A stretch of 64,000 nt of DNA from Thraustochytrium sp. TN22 (GCA_013306675.1 JABLUY010000119.1:1-64000); one strand, 5' to 3'. Positions 1 through 10,565 are shown, numbered from the stretch's first letter. The notes: a model not told the origin generated them from the letters alone. Numbers and translations are program-made.

Positions 1-97
1 GGCGGCGGAGGGCGCGGGCGTGGGCGCGACAGGAGGCCGGCGCGGCGCGGCGCGGCGCGGCGCGGCGCGGCGGCGCGGCGACTCGCTCTGGTCTCTC

Positions 98-118
98 CCT
101 CTCTCTCTCTCTCTCTCT
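98..118 (+). repeat. CT-rich tract just upstream of ABCE1
   Basis: An almost uninterrupted run of CT dinucleotides ends a few bases before the ABCE1 start codon at 125. It lies in the presumed 5' leader or core promoter. Pyrimidine-rich initiator or leader tracts are common in front of translation genes, but a regulatory role here is inference. Confidence 0.5.
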
Positions 119-124
119 TTTGCC

Positions 125-2002
125 ATGGCGCCCAAGAAGGACAAGGATGAGAAGCTGACGCGCGTGGCGATCGTGGAGGCGGAGAAGTGCAAGCCGCGCA
201 AGTGCCAGCAGGAATGCAAGGGCTTTTGCCCGGTGAACCGCATGGGCAAGGTGTGCATCGAGGTGACGCCGACGTCGAAGCTGGCGAACTTGTCGGAGGT
301 GATGTGCATTGGCTGCGGCATCTGCGTGAAGCGCTGCCCGTTCAAGGCGATTCAGATCATCAACCTGCCCAAGAACCTGGAGAAGGAGACGACCCATCGG
401 TATGGGCCGAATTCGTTCAAGCTTCACCGGCTGCCCATGCCGCGTCCGAGCCAGGTCCTGGGCCTGGTGGGCACCAACGGCATCGGCAAGTCGACGGCGG
501 TCAAGATTTTGGCCGGCAAGCTCAAGCCCAACCTGGGCCGGTACGACGACCCGCCCGACTGGGAGGAGATCCTGCTCATGTACCGTGGCAGCGAACTGCA
601 GAACTACTTCACCAAGATCCTGCAGGACGACCTCAAGGCCATCGTCAAGATCCAGTGGGTGGACAAGATCAGCGCTGTGGCTAAGGGCAAGGTGGGCACG
701 CTCATCAAGTCCAAGGCTGACCGCGGCGAGGAAGTCATGAAGGAGCTGACCAAGGTTCTCGACCTGGACCACGTGCTGGAGCGCACGGTGGACGTGTTGT
801 CGGGCGGTGAGCTGCAGCGCTTCGCGCTGGCGATTGTGTGCGTGCAGCGCGCGGACGCCTACCTTATCGACGAGCCGTCTAGTTATCTCGACATTCGTCA
901 GCGCCTCAACGCGGCGCGCACCATCCGCACGCTCACCGAGGTGGGCGACCAGACCTACGTCACGGTTATCGAGCACGACCTGGCCATTCTCGACTACATG
1001 AGCGACTTCATCTGCTGCCTCTACGGCACCCCGGGCGCTTACGGCGTTGTCACCATGCCTTTCAACGTGCGCGACGGCATCAACATCTTCTTGGCCGGCT
1101 TTCTGCCCACGGAGAACCTTCGCTTCCGCGACTCGGCGCTCTCCTTCAAGGTTGCGCAGGGTCTCGATGAGCGCGAGATCGGCTACGAGAAGGATGACAT
1201 GCAATACCAGTACCGTTCCATGTCCAAGACGCTGTACGCCAAGAAGACCAACGAGCAGGTCTTCAAGCTTAACGTTGAGTCGGGTGGCTTCAGCGAGTCG
1301 CAGATCATCGTGCTCCTCGGCGAGAACGGCTGCGGCAAGACCACACTCGTGCGCATGATTGCTGGCCTCCTCAAGCCCGACGGCGAGGACGAGGATAGCG
1401 AGGACTCGGCCATGCCCAAGCTTGCCATCTCCTACAAGCCGCAGAAGATCAGCCCCAAGCTCAACGTCCCGGTGCGCGCGCTCCTCATGAAGAAGATTAA
1501 GGCTGCCTTTGGCCACCCCACCTTCCAGACCGAGGTCGTCAAGCCCATGATGATCGAGGAGCTCCTCGACCAGCCGCTGCAGCAGCTCTCCGGTGGCGAG
1601 CTGCAGCGCGTCGCCATCGTCCTCGCGCTCGGCACCCCAGGCAACGTCTACCTTATCGACGAGCCTTCCGCCTACCTGGACTCCTCGCAGCGCATTGTCG
1701 CCGCCAAGGTCATTAGGAGATTTGTCATCTCCTCCAAGCGCTCCGCCTTCATCGTCGAGCACGACTTTGTCATGAGCACCTACCTCGCCGACCGCGTCAT
1801 CGTGTACGAGGGCACCCCCGGTGTTGAGTGCACTGCCTCGACGCCCAAGTCACTTCTCGAGGGCATGAATCAGTTCCTCAAGCAGCTCGACGTGACCTTC
1901 CGCCGTGATGACGAGTCGCACCGCCCTCGCATCAACAAGGGCGGCTCCCAGATGGACGTCCAGCAGAAGAAGGCCGGCACCTACTTTCATGTCGCCGACT
2001 AA
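125..2002 (+). CDS. ABCE1: ABCE1/RLI1 ribosome-recycling ATPase
   Basis: A 625-residue protein, close to the ~600 of the family. ABCE1 splits post-termination ribosomes into subunits with the release factors and also works in initiation, in the cytosol. The N-terminus carries the eight-cysteine ferredoxin-like domain (CKPRKC...CPVNR, then [13 protein letters not shown]) that binds two 4Fe-4S clusters. Two ABC ATPase domains follow, each with Walker A (GTNGIGKST and GENGCGKTT), signature LSGGELQR and Walker B YLIDEPS. The frame is open further upstream, but that part is low-complexity GGC/GCG sequence; the ATG at 125 starts [18 protein letters not shown], the expected family N-terminus. No intron is needed. 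The last bases of the gene are part of a tandem duplication running into the 3' flank. Confidence 0.98.
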   Translation: MAPKKDKDEKLTRVAIVEAEKCKPRKCQQECKGFCPVNRMGKVCIEVTPTSKLANLSEVMCIGCGICVKRCPFKAIQIINLPKNLEKETTHRYGPNSFKLHRLPMPRPSQVLGLVGTNGIGKSTAVKILAGKLKPNLGRYDDPPDWEEILLMYRGSELQNYFTKILQDDLKAIVKIQWVDKISAVAKGKVGTLIKSKADRGEEVMKELTKVLDLDHVLERTVDVLSGGELQRFALAIVCVQRADAYLIDEPSSYLDIRQRLNAARTIRTLTEVGDQTYVTVIEHDLAILDYMSDFICCLYGTPGAYGVVTMPFNVRDGINIFLAGFLPTENLRFRDSALSFKVAQGLDEREIGYEKDDMQYQYRSMSKTLYAKKTNEQVFKLNVESGGFSESQIIVLLGENGCGKTTLVRMIAGLLKPDGEDEDSEDSAMPKLAISYKPQKISPKLNVPVRALLMKKIKAAFGHPTFQTEVVKPMMIEELLDQPLQQLSGGELQRVAIVLALGTPGNVYLIDEPSAYLDSSQRIVAAKVIRRFVISSKRSAFIVEHDFVMSTYLADRVIVYEGTPGVECTASTPKSLLEGMNQFLKQLDVTFRRDDESHRPRINKGGSQMDVQQKKAGTYFHVAD

Positions 2003-2336
2003 AAAAACAACCGTACCACAACAACAACCACTCCGCCCATCTCTGGCAAGTAAGACTAAAAACAAAAGAGCAACTTCACCGTCATCGTCAACCGCAACTG
2101 CAACCTAGGCTAAAACTCCGACACGGTGAGTGAGCTTGATGCTGCCGAAATCGAAGCAAGCATGTCGCCAACAAAAAACTGTACCACAACAACAACCACT
2201 CTGCCCATCGCTGGCAAGTAAGACCAAAACCAAAAGAGCAACCTCACCGTCATCGTCAACCCCAACCTGCCTCTGACTCTTACTCTGAAACTCTGACACA
2301 GTGAATGGGCTTGATTGATGCTGCCGAAAGCGAAGC
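1988..2336 (+). repeat. Tandem duplication of the ABCE1 3' end and 3' flank, period ~173 bp
   Basis: Two head-to-tail copies begin with the same bases (CATGTCGCC) at 1988 and 2161 and share long near-identical blocks, such as ACCACAACAACAACCACT and TCACCGTCATCGTCAACC. Copy one starts inside the last codons of ABCE1, so copy two carries a non-functional echo of the gene's end plus its 3' flank. Divergence is roughly a base in ten, with small indels near the far end. Confidence 0.85.
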
Positions 2337-2867
2337 ATCGCCTTCCTCTGGGCAGACAAGGGATGATTGCCACCCTACTCTGCTGATTCACGAGCCATCA
2401 TGCGAGCCGATACACTTCTTCCTCGTTCCAGTGCATACCATGGTACCACAAACCCTGTAATGCATCGCCACGTAGTCGAGCACTTCGCAGCGGCTGTGCA
2501 GGTGATCTTCACGACACTTGAACGTGCGGTCGCATCGGCACTGACTGACATCAAGAGAGCGAAGATGAATCTCGCCACGTCCACGACATCCATAGACCGG
2601 CTCGTCCGAACTCTGAAAGTCAGCTCGTGTTTTGTTGATGTCACGGACGGTGCAAGGCCTGCAGCCTGAGGCAGCGGCACGGCAGCTGGCCGGGCGGTCC
2701 ACCATGGTGGTGGTATCACGGCATACCAAGGTGGGTACCGCCCGTACCTCGCCAAGCGCGCAGGCTGGCGCGTACAGGCTGTTTCGAGACAGCAGTCCCG
2801 CTTGGCGGCGCGTGGCGGGCCGCGGGCGCGGGCGCGGGCACGGGCGTGGGCGCGGGCGCGGGCGGCG
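2337..2867. other. Intergenic stretch before the mannosidase gene
   Basis: No convincing gene on either strand. The last part (about 2820-2865) is an imperfect GGGCGC/GGGCAC tandem array next to the first ATG of the mannosidase frame and probably belongs to its promoter or leader. Short open frames here have no domain signal. Confidence 0.5.
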
Positions 2868-3240
2868 ATGTGGGCGTCTTCGTCGACGTCTCCCTCTTCA
2901 TCCTTCTCGTCGTCGTTGGCGGCGGAGGCGGCGGCGACGCCGTCGCCGTTGTCGTCGGCGACGATGCTGCAGCAAGACCTGCGGCAGCGCGGCGGCGGCG
3001 GCGGCGGCGCCGCCGCCGCCTTCGAGCGGGATGAACATGAAATGGAGGACGTGGAGGCCGGCCCGTCTGGCGCACGCTGGCCTGACGCGAGTGGCAAGGC
3101 GCGACAGCGACGTGTTCACGGCCGGCTCCAGAGTTCCAAGACGACGCTCGTCGTTGTCTTGCTGTCGCTCCTGGTCCTGCTATACTATTACTATGGCTCA
3201 CGTGTGAGCGATGCAGAGGTCTTGTCAAGTACAGTCGAGC

Positions 3241-3274
<34 letters not shown>

Positions 3275-4760
3275 GGACGCCGGTCCGTTGCCATCGTCTT
3301 TGCCATCGGCATCCTCCATGGCTGTCACAACAACGCCGCGGCATTTTCGCTCGGAGAAGGAAACCACGCAGGTCTCGGAGGACCTGGAGGCGGCGCGGGA
3401 GATGTTTCTGCACGCGTGGAAGGGGTACAAGACGTTCGCGTGGGGTAAGGACACATTGCTGCCAATATCGCGCACAGGCAAGGACGACTTCCTGGGCATG
3501 GCCATCTCGATCGTGGACAGCATGGACACGGCGCTCCTCATGGGTCTGGATGAGATCTTCGAGGAGCAGTATGCATGGGTTGTGAGGAACTTGCGGTTCG
3601 GGGCGCAGGAGGACATAAACCTGTTCGAGACGACGATTCGCGTTGTGGGCGGCCTCTTGAGCGCGTACGCCCTCTCAGGTCGGCGGCCGCTGCTGGATCT
3701 GGCGGATGACCTGGGCACGCGGCTGCTACCGGCATTCGAGACAGATTCCGGCGTGCCGTTCGGCACGCTGGGGCTCCGGAGCGGCAAAGCGTACAACCCA
3801 CGGTGGGTCTCGTACGCGAGCTCCGTCGCGGAGGCCGGCACGCTGCAGCTCGAGTTCCGGTATCTGTCGAAGGCGACGGGCAAACAGGTGTACCGCGACA
3901 AGGTGGATCGCGTGGCACGGTTTTTCGAGTCCAAGATGCAGGCGAAGCGCTCGTCAGAGGTGCTGGATGGGCTCTTCCCGATGTTCGTGGACCCCATGTC
4001 GGGCAAGATCAAGGCTACCTCCACCATCACATTTGGCGCGCGCGGCGACAGCCTGTATGAGTACTTTCTGAAGTCGTACTTGCAGACGAATCAGACCGAG
4101 TCCTGGCTACTGCGCATGTACGATACCTCGATGGACGGCATGATCAAGCACCTCGTGCAGTCAACGACTGGAGACAAGCAGCTCACGTACATTGCCGAGA
4201 TCATGCTGCCGCGGAAGACATTAGTGCACAAGATGGATCATCTGGTGTGCTTTGTGCCAGGCATGCTGGCGCTGGGTTCCATCCGCGGTGCCGGCACGAG
4301 GCGCGCCGCCTCGGACCTTGAGCTCGCCGAGAAGCTCATGCGCACCTGCTTCGCCATGTACAACACGACGGCAACGGGCCTCGCGCCGGAGATCGCGCAC
4401 ATGAATCAGCCCAAGCACGAGATCCAGCCGAAGGATGGAGCAAAACACTCGCTGCTCCGCCCTGAGACGGCTGAATCGCTCTTCATCCTCTGGCGTGTGA
4501 CGAGGGATCCCAAGTATCGAGACTGGGGCCGTTTCATCCTTCAGGCCATCAACAAGTATGCGCGCATCGACACAGGGGGTTACAGCGGCATTAAGAATGT
4601 CGAGCAGGTTCCGCCCGCGTACAATGACAAGATGGACTCTTTCTTTCTCGCTGAGACCTGCAAGTACCTCTACCTGCTCTTCGCCCCTGACCATGTGTTG
4701 CCGCTTGATGCTTATGTCCTCACCACCGAGGCGCATCCGCTCCCTATCTTTCACTGGTGA
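2868..4760 (+). CDS. GH47 class I alpha-1,2-mannosidase, type II membrane protein
   Basis: 630 residues from the first in-frame ATG; a second ATG at 2964 gives 598 and is equally plausible. The order is a low-complexity cytoplasmic tail, one membrane anchor (TTLVVVLLSLLVLLYYYY), a serine-rich stem, then a full glycoside hydrolase 47 domain. Conserved GH47 stretches include FETTIRVVGGLLSAY with the acidic catalytic-site Glu, GDSLYEYFLKSYL, HLVCFVPGMLALG, LRPETAESLFILWR, KMDSFFLAETCKYLYLL and the C-terminal VLTTEAHPLPI, which holds the Thr that coordinates calcium. Such enzymes trim Man-alpha-1,2-Man from N-glycans in the ER or Golgi; some relatives act in ER-associated degradation. ER versus Golgi placement cannot be decided from sequence. 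The catalytic domain looks complete and uninterrupted. Confidence 0.93.
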
Positions 4761-4967
4761 CCGCGGCTTGCAGCGCAAAGGGTTGACGGAAGAAGGCGTC
4801 TTTGAAATCAAATCATCAACATCAACATCAACACGGACCTCGGTGAAAACAATAACGAACTGCTTTGTAATAAGCTGTTTACATGCCCTGGACACGCGCG
4901 TGCCTCCTTCTCTCTCTTCCGCGCGCGCGCGCCTCTGTGCGCCAGCGAGCGTGCGCCCGAGTCGTCT

Positions 4968-5624
4968 TCATCCTTGCTCCCAGTCAGTCCACGCCAGGAG
5001 CTTCGACGATCCGTACAAGTTGCGGAGTGGTACGAGTTGCCTTTGACGTGAGTCATCGAGACGATGCAACACGGGACGGATCCACGCCGGGGCTAGCGTG
5101 AAGTCGACGAAGACCAGCGCCCCGCGGCTGTCCAGGAACACGTTTGACTCAGCGTGCACGTCCAACATAATCTGCTGGTTTGCCTCAAGCCAGGCGTCCA
5201 GCTGCTCCAGCCGATATCGGTTGGCAAGACGCTGCGGCTGCACCGTGGCGTTGTGCCGCAGCCGCTCCATCAGCAACGTGTCGCCATCCTTGCCAATGAC
5301 AGTCGCGACGAAGGGCAGCTGCGAATACGTCTTCTCCCAGTGTAGGTTGGTGTAGTACTGCTTGGCGAGGCGCCACTTGCACGCCAACAGGTCTAGAGAG
5401 GCTTCCACGCACGGCCGTGGCACCTTTTGGACGATGTCTGCTTTGATGCAGATGGACTGCGCCGCGCCTCCGGCGCGGATGCCGTTCTCGCACGGCCCTA
5501 CGCCGCGGACAGCTGAGCCCAGTAGCCGCGACGCCACGATCTCATCGAACAGCAGGGCGCTGCCAAGCAAGACGAGGCACGTCATGGCACACAGCACGAG
5601 CATGCTCGTCTTCGCGCCCGTCAT
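4968..5624 (-). CDS. Short kinase-fold-like protein with N-terminal membrane anchor or signal peptide
   Basis: 218 residues. A hydrophobic N-terminus (SMLVLCAMTCLVLLGSALLF) is a signal anchor or signal peptide. The rest looks like a minimal protein-kinase-like fold: an N-lobe-like piece with CIKADIVQKV, a hinge-like region after FVATVIG, then LDVHAESNVFLD and ALVFVDF, which parallel the catalytic-loop Asp/Asn and the metal-binding Asp of kinases. Secretory-pathway kinases of the FAM69/POMK/FAM20 type have such divergent loops, but I cannot assign one. At about 220 residues it is short for a kinase, so upstream exons may be missing; the next kilobase on this strand has unassigned open patches. 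Function unknown. Confidence 0.55.
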   Translation of the reverse strand: MTGAKTSMLVLCAMTCLVLLGSALLFDEIVASRLLGSAVRGVGPCENGIRAGGAAQSICIKADIVQKVPRPCVEASLDLLACKWRLAKQYYTNLHWEKTYSQLPFVATVIGKDGDTLLMERLRHNATVQPQRLANRYRLEQLDAWLEANQQIMLDVHAESNVFLDSRGALVFVDFTLAPAWIRPVLHRLDDSRQRQLVPLRNLYGSSKLLAWTDWEQG

Positions 5625-6550
5625 CGTGACGTGCCCTTTTGCCCATTCCGCGTCTGCTGGCTTGCTTGCTTGCTTGCTTGAGAGCTTCTCTCATTCCTCC
5701 CTGCTGTGAGTCGAGTACTTGCCTTCTTGCTTGCTTGCTTCCTGACAGCAGCTTGCTGACCTTGTCGACGTCACTCGCAGTCAGCGCCAGCACATTCGTC
5801 AGCCGCTCAGAGCCACCAGGCGTCCTCGAGTCGAAAAGGATGCTCGCCAGCGGCCAGCCACCCTATGGCCGCCGCCACCCTCTCGCCAGACACGCACGTT
5901 TTCACCTGCGACCGAGGTCCGCCCAAGCCCGGCCGGTCAAGCACGTTCCTCCTCAGCTCCTGCTCAGCCCTGAGCCAGCATGGCCGTGTCCAACGACGCG
6001 GGCCTTCGGACATAGCTGGCCCTTCACTTCACACTGTCTCACGTCAGCACGCTTCTCTGCTCACTTCAGTGCTGACGCCACTGGCTGCACGCACAGGTAC
6101 GGGACGTGACGCTCTTTTGCTCGGAGCGAATCGTCACGCCCCCTTCCTCGGCGAGCTGCAGCGCCCCCCTGGCCGCCAGGTACCAGCGCCCCAGGAGCTA
6201 CAAGCTGACGAGCTTCGAGCTCAGGAACGACTCGGAGCATCGAGTGACTTCGTCTAGGTAGTCGTAGCTGCTAAGCGGCCTATGATCTATTGGACCGGAA
6301 TTGCGCAGGCGGGCGCGCCTGGGCGGGCGCCGGCTCTTGGTTGCGAGCAGAACATCTTGTGCAGCTTTGGTACTAAGTTAGCTTGCCGAGGCCCAGGGCC
6401 AACAACTGCGCCGCGCCAGCAAGGTTCTCCGCAAGTGCAACTGCGCCGTCGGAGGCGCGAGCGGGAACCAGGCTGGATCTCGCAGCAAGCGGCGGCAAGG
6501 CAAAGTCGAATCGAAGGCAAGGCAGCGGCAGCAGGCAGGAGCTCGAGTAC
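5625..6550. other. Intergenic stretch with CTTG repeats and unassigned coding-like patches
   Basis: Contains two CTTG/GCTT tetranucleotide clusters (about 5660-5680 and 5726-5742). On the minus strand, 6060-6280 has an open patch with protein-like composition interrupted by one stop; it could be an exon or decayed sequence. I could not join it to a gene with confidence. Confidence 0.35.
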
Positions 6551-6829
6551 ATGGGCTGCACGCAAGACAAGGAGGCAATCGTGCGCAAGACGAGCTGCAT
6601 CGTCGCCTTTCCTCTGCCGGAGCAGGTGCAGCAGTGGCCCAAGCCCCAGGAGCAGGCGCAGCAGTGGTCCAAGGCCAAAGAGCAGGCCCGCTTGCGCGAG
6701 CTGGAGGAGGAGCTGGAGGACGCACAGGAGCTTTCCCAGCAGCTCGTACTACAGAATGACCGACTCATGACAGAGAAAGACGAGCTGCTCGCCCAGATTC
6801 GCGAGCTTGAGCGAGCCATGCTGCAGTGA
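6551..6829 (+). CDS. Small MGC-type (myristoylation/palmitoylation signal) coiled-coil protein
   Basis: 92 residues. I chose the ATG at 6551 over upstream in-frame ATGs because it opens with MGCTQDKEA, a textbook N-myristoylation signal (Gly2) with an adjacent Cys3 for palmitoylation; protists use this signal widely to anchor small proteins to membranes. A QW/KPQ-rich linker follows, then a strongly charged heptad-patterned helix (RLRELEEELEDAQELSQQL and onward) to the end, a predicted coiled coil. No catalytic motif. Probably a membrane-tethered scaffold or assembly protein; I do not recognise the family. Confidence 0.55.
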   Translation: MGCTQDKEAIVRKTSCIVAFPLPEQVQQWPKPQEQAQQWSKAKEQARLRELEEELEDAQELSQQLVLQNDRLMTEKDELLAQIRELERAMLQ

Positions 6830-6933
6830 CGGCGGATTTTCATTATGTGCATAACTTATTTTCACAGGCGCTCAGCTTGTCGCCAAAAGCGCCGCAAGTT
6901 TCGTCTCGCTCATCGGTAAGCTACCACCGACCG

Positions 6934-8019
6934 TCAAGGATCACGCCAGCGTGCAACGACTTCGTCGGTGCGGAAGCGCTGAGTGCACACCGTCTGGTCG
7001 AGCTTGAAGCGATCACCGGCCATGTATTGCAGAATGCCGGCCTGCGCAATCATGGCGCCGTTGTCGATGCAGAAGCGCATGTCCATGCCATACATTTTGG
7101 CGCCGCGGGCCTCGCACATGGATTGCATCATCTCCTGGAGGCGCACGTTGCAGCCGACGCCGCCAACAATGATCACCTCGCTGGAGCGGCAGTGTGCCAT
7201 GGCGCGCTCGGTGACCTCGACGAGCATGGCAAAAACGGTCTCTTGCATGGAGAAGGCCAGGTCGGCGGGCGTGTAGTCGGCCGAGTCGAGGTTCTTTGCG
7301 AGCTTGGTGATGGAGGACAGCACCCCACTGAAGCTCATGTCCATGCCCTTGACCGTGTAGGGCAAGGGGATGAACTTCTTGCCCTCCTTGGCAAGCTGCT
7401 CAATGTTGTAGCCGGGCGAGGGCGCGTTGGAGAGATTGAGCACGCGCGCGAAGCGGTCCAGCGCGTTGCCCAGAGGCAGGTCAATGGTCTCGCCCATGAT
7501 TTGGTAGCGCTGCGCCGAGAAGGCGATCACCTGCGTGTTGCCACCCGACACATACAGCGAGATGGGATTGTGCGCCACTGCGATGGCGCGCGCCATCTCG
7601 ATGTGGCCCACGCAGTGATTGACGCCCACGAGCGGCTTCTTCCAGAGGAGCGAGAGCGTGCGCGCCGCCACGGCGCAGCTCGATAGCGGCGCCCCCATGC
7701 CCGGCCCCTTGGTGAAGCAGATGCAGCTCACATCGGCCGGCGTCAGGCCGGCCTCTTGGAGCGCCGCCTTGACTAGCGGCACAACGTGTGCCTGGTGGTG
7801 CCAAGCCGTGTCCCGCGGCTTGAACCCGTGTCCAGGCGGCGGCACGTACGTCTTGCGCGGGTTCGCCAGGATAGTGAACTTGCCGCCGTCGCCCGCCGCG
7901 TTGCCGCCGCCCTCATACCGGATCAGGCCCACGCCCACCTTGTTGGCCGAGCCCTCGATGCCCAGCGCCACCACGCCGGCCGCCGCTGCCGCTCCGTTCG
8001 CCGCCGCCACCGCCGCCAT
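6934..8019 (-). CDS. OSGEP: KAE1/OSGEP, catalytic subunit of the KEOPS tRNA t6A synthase
   Basis: 361 residues from the ATG at 8019 (MAAVAAANG); human OSGEP is about 335. The ASKHA-type fold is complete: [13 protein letters not shown] phosphate loop, [12 protein letters not shown], the metal-binding [12 protein letters not shown] (His-x3-His), [24 protein letters not shown] and the C-terminal [13 protein letters not shown]1 transfers the threonylcarbamoyl group to A37 of tRNAs reading ANN codons as part of cytosolic/nuclear KEOPS. The frame continues upstream of 8019 through repetitive sequence that also lies inside the divergent neighbour, so the longer start is unlikely. The short Ala-rich N-terminus is not clearly a mitochondrial presequence, and sequence type (KAE1, not QRI7) supports the cytosolic form. 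Confidence 0.96.
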   Translation of the reverse strand: MAAVAAANGAAAAAGVVALGIEGSANKVGVGLIRYEGGGNAAGDGGKFTILANPRKTYVPPPGHGFKPRDTAWHHQAHVVPLVKAALQEAGLTPADVSCICFTKGPGMGAPLSSCAVAARTLSLLWKKPLVGVNHCVGHIEMARAIAVAHNPISLYVSGGNTQVIAFSAQRYQIMGETIDLPLGNALDRFARVLNLSNAPSPGYNIEQLAKEGKKFIPLPYTVKGMDMSFSGVLSSITKLAKNLDSADYTPADLAFSMQETVFAMLVEVTERAMAHCRSSEVIIVGGVGCNVRLQEMMQSMCEARGAKMYGMDMRFCIDNGAMIAQAGILQYMAGDRFKLDQTVCTQRFRTDEVVARWRDP

Positions 8020-8141
8020 GCTGGCCACGCCCGCGCACGCCAGCGCTCCTTTTGCTCTTTTGCCTCGCTCGCCGCGACCATCCATCCATCCAGACAGCAA
8101 AACATCCACCACTCCCTCCGTTGCCGCTGGTGGGCGCCGCC
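8020..8141. promoter_or_regulatory. Divergent promoter between KAE1 and a sulfotransferase gene
   Basis: The two start codons (8019 minus, 8142 plus) are only 122 bp apart, so both leaders and the core promoter must fit here. No clear TATA box is visible; the stretch is CT- and CATC-rich. Confidence 0.55.
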
Positions 8142-9584
8142 ATGGAGGCGCTGCGCGAGCGCCTGCTGGCCGCGCAGGTGAACCGCAGGGCGGCGCAGCG
8201 CGACCTGCAGCTCGCGCAGGAGCGCCTGACTGCAGCGCTCGTGCGCGAGCAGCGAGCTGACGAAGACGTCCGAAGTGCGCTCCTGGAGCACGAGCAGCAG
8301 CAGCAGCAGCAGCAGCACCACCACCACCACCACCACCACATGGAGAACGGGGACGACCACGAGAACGGCCGCAACGAAGAGGAGGAGGAGGAGGATGACG
8401 ACGAGGAGCTGGACGAGCAGGAGCTTTTAGCAAAGCGGAAAGCCGAGACCGAACAGCGACTAGCGCTGCAGCAGGCCGCTGTGCGCGAGGGCAGCGCGCC
8501 GCAGCGCGCCTACCCGGTTGGCTTCTTGGCCGAGGGCGATCCCCGCGCGCGGCCCAGCCAGCGTATCGCGCTCGCCAGCTACCCTCGCAGTGGCAACTCA
8601 CTCCTACGCAGCATCGTGGAGCGCCTCACCAATGTATACACTGGCAGCGACTGCGACCCGCTGCGTCCGCTCAACCAGCAGCTCGTGGAGGCCGGCATGA
8701 TGGGCGAGGGCTTCGTCAATGGCCTGGTCTTCGCAGTCAAGACGCACTTTCCGGAACGTCTGGGCCGCTGTGCGCTCACCGCGGGTCGCGCCATCCTCAT
8801 CGTGCGCAATCCCTTCGACGCCATCGTCTCGTATTTTAACATGGTGCTCACGCAGACGCACACGCATACTGTGCAGGATGATGAGTTCGTCAAGTACGCA
8901 GATATATGGGATACCTTCGTGCGCGAGGAGATCACCGTCTGGAAGCAGTTCCACGCGCACTGGCTCGCCTCCCATATTCAGGACAAGGTTCCCACCTTGC
9001 TCCTGCGCTACGAGGATCTCGTGTACAACCGCGCCGCCTGCATGCGCCGCATCGCCGCCTTTGTCCTCGAGCCCGACGCGCTCTCCTCGGAGCACGTCGA
9101 CGCCATCGTGCGCGACGCCACCTCGGCCTCGCAAGATGCACTCGGCGTCTACGCGCCTCGCGACGCCGGTGCCTCCGCCGCCGCGCCTCGTGACGCTGCG
9201 CAGGAACCGTCAAAACCAGAGCAGGACGCATGGGCGCCATTACCCTCGGAGGCCCTGCGCAACCTGAGGTTCTTCAACGAGCGCCAGCGATCCTACGTTT
9301 TTGCCGTAGCGAAATCGGAGCTCGTGCGCTTCGGCTACTGGGCCAGCTTCTTTGAGGCCAGCTACGGGGAGGCCCAGGTCGACCGCTCGCTCGACGCCTG
9401 CATTATTCTCCGGGATGCAGTACCCAAGCGCCCAGGTTATCGCGGCAGCAGACACTACCTCGCGCTCAACCACCGTCATGCGCTTCGTCCCCTTACCGCA
9501 GATGACCCTTATGGTCGCGGCTTTGGGAAGCGTTGGAAGGCGGAGCTCGAAAAGCTGCCACCCGTCCGCATCAAGCCGAAATGA
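8142..9584 (+). CDS. Cytosolic-type sulfotransferase-domain protein with coiled-coil and Gln/His-rich N-terminus
   Basis: 480 residues from the ATG at 8142. An N-terminal coiled coil ([10 protein letters not shown]...) is followed by a polyQ-polyH run and a strongly acidic linker. From about residue 140 comes a PAPS-dependent sulfotransferase domain: [15 protein letters not shown] (5'-phosphosulfate loop, about residue 147) and [16 protein letters not shown] (3'-phosphate loop, about residue 222), with [11 protein letters not shown] further on. Similar domains occur in WSC-domain sulfotransferases of animals and many algae and protists. It would transfer sulfate from PAPS to an unknown acceptor. 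No signal peptide is visible, so location is uncertain; a GC-rich Pro/Ala segment interrupts the C-terminal half. Confidence 0.85.
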   Translation: MEALRERLLAAQVNRRAAQRDLQLAQERLTAALVREQRADEDVRSALLEHEQQQQQQQHHHHHHHHMENGDDHENGRNEEEEEEDDDEELDEQELLAKRKAETEQRLALQQAAVREGSAPQRAYPVGFLAEGDPRARPSQRIALASYPRSGNSLLRSIVERLTNVYTGSDCDPLRPLNQQLVEAGMMGEGFVNGLVFAVKTHFPERLGRCALTAGRAILIVRNPFDAIVSYFNMVLTQTHTHTVQDDEFVKYADIWDTFVREEITVWKQFHAHWLASHIQDKVPTLLLRYEDLVYNRAACMRRIAAFVLEPDALSSEHVDAIVRDATSASQDALGVYAPRDAGASAAAPRDAAQEPSKPEQDAWAPLPSEALRNLRFFNERQRSYVFAVAKSELVRFGYWASFFEASYGEAQVDRSLDACIILRDAVPKRPGYRGSRHYLALNHRHALRPLTADDPYGRGFGKRWKAELEKLPPVRIKPK

Positions 9585-9836
9585 TGTCTTAATTTCTTTC
9601 TTTACACGTGCACTCGGTTGCAGACGACTCTTGCGCTGTGGGTCAGCCCGCTGCCGCCGGCCATGGCGGTAGACAACTTTGGATAGGTGTTTTCTTTTTT
9701 CTTAATCCAGCGCCGTGCGGTGAGCTCATACGGGGCTCAGCACTCCGGCGAAAAGCGGGCTCATGCCCTGCGGTCTCCGGATCGCCTTGCAAGCGCGTAC
9801 CAGCGCGGCGCCCGTCGAGCTCTGCATGGCGTTACG

Positions 9837-10565
9837 TTAGTTCAGATCGCACAAAGAGAATTCGAGATCACGTACAAGTGCACCAGCATCCTCCATGGTG
9901 CAGTACAGGAGTGATGTCCCATAGATTTCTGCAAAGTTCAGGGCTTCCTCTGCGCAAACTCCATCCCTTGTCAGTTTTGTGCAGCGTCGTTTCCACTTGG
10001 GTGAATGCGCGCGCGCGCGCGCGAACCTACCAATCGCGAAAGAGAAGCGAGCCGGAGTCTCGGCTGTGCATTTGATCAAGTCTTGGTCAGCGTTCTCTTG
10101 TTGTTGCAAAACTGAGCAAGCGCGAAAAATAACGCCCGCCCCCGCCCCCCGCACATACAGTTGATCACCACGAGGGCCGAACGGCCCAGCGCAAAGCTGC
10201 AGTCAATGTGCACGACGGACTCCACAGCACGCTGCAGACTGAGCTTACTCGTCATGTCCACCAAGAAGACCACGAGGTCGATGCGCCTGTCGAAGCGCTC
10301 TTTCAGCGGCAGCGAATTGAACGTAAACACATCCAGCTCCACGTCCTGCGCCTTGGACGCCTCCACGACTGCGTCGCCCAGCTCTCTCTTGCCAATGCCG
10401 TCGATGCCCACCAGCTGCGAGCGCCGCCGTTAGACGCGCCCTGCCGCCCTGTGTCTGCGAGCGAGACCAACGCACCATGACACCAAGCCGCTCTTGCGGC
10501 GCGAGGCTGGCCGCGAGCGGCACGGGCGCCTCGTCTTGCGCCTGCCGCGCGCCGGCGCGCGACAT
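9837..10565 (-). CDS. CENPM: CENP-M-like kinetochore protein (four exons)
   Basis: My spliced model: exons 10565-10476, 10414-10159, 10111-10031 and 9949-9837, introns of 61, 47 and 81 bp, all GT-AG, joining to a 179-residue frame (human CENP-M is 180). Exon two encodes RIDLVVFLVDMTSKLSLQ then VHIDCSFALGR, strikingly like human RIDLIVFVVNLHSKYSLQ and RHVDASFFLGK; exon four gives FAEIYGTSLLYCTMED, matching LAHTYQSPLLYCDLE. CENP-M belongs to the inner-kinetochore CCAN (with CENP-H, -I and -K) and has a small-GTPase fold that in humans binds no nucleotide. Here the first strand is followed by GIDGIGKR, a nearly intact P-loop. Exon-two identity is strong; the last two junctions are less sure. The gene sits divergently to SRP receptor alpha. 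Confidence 0.82.
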
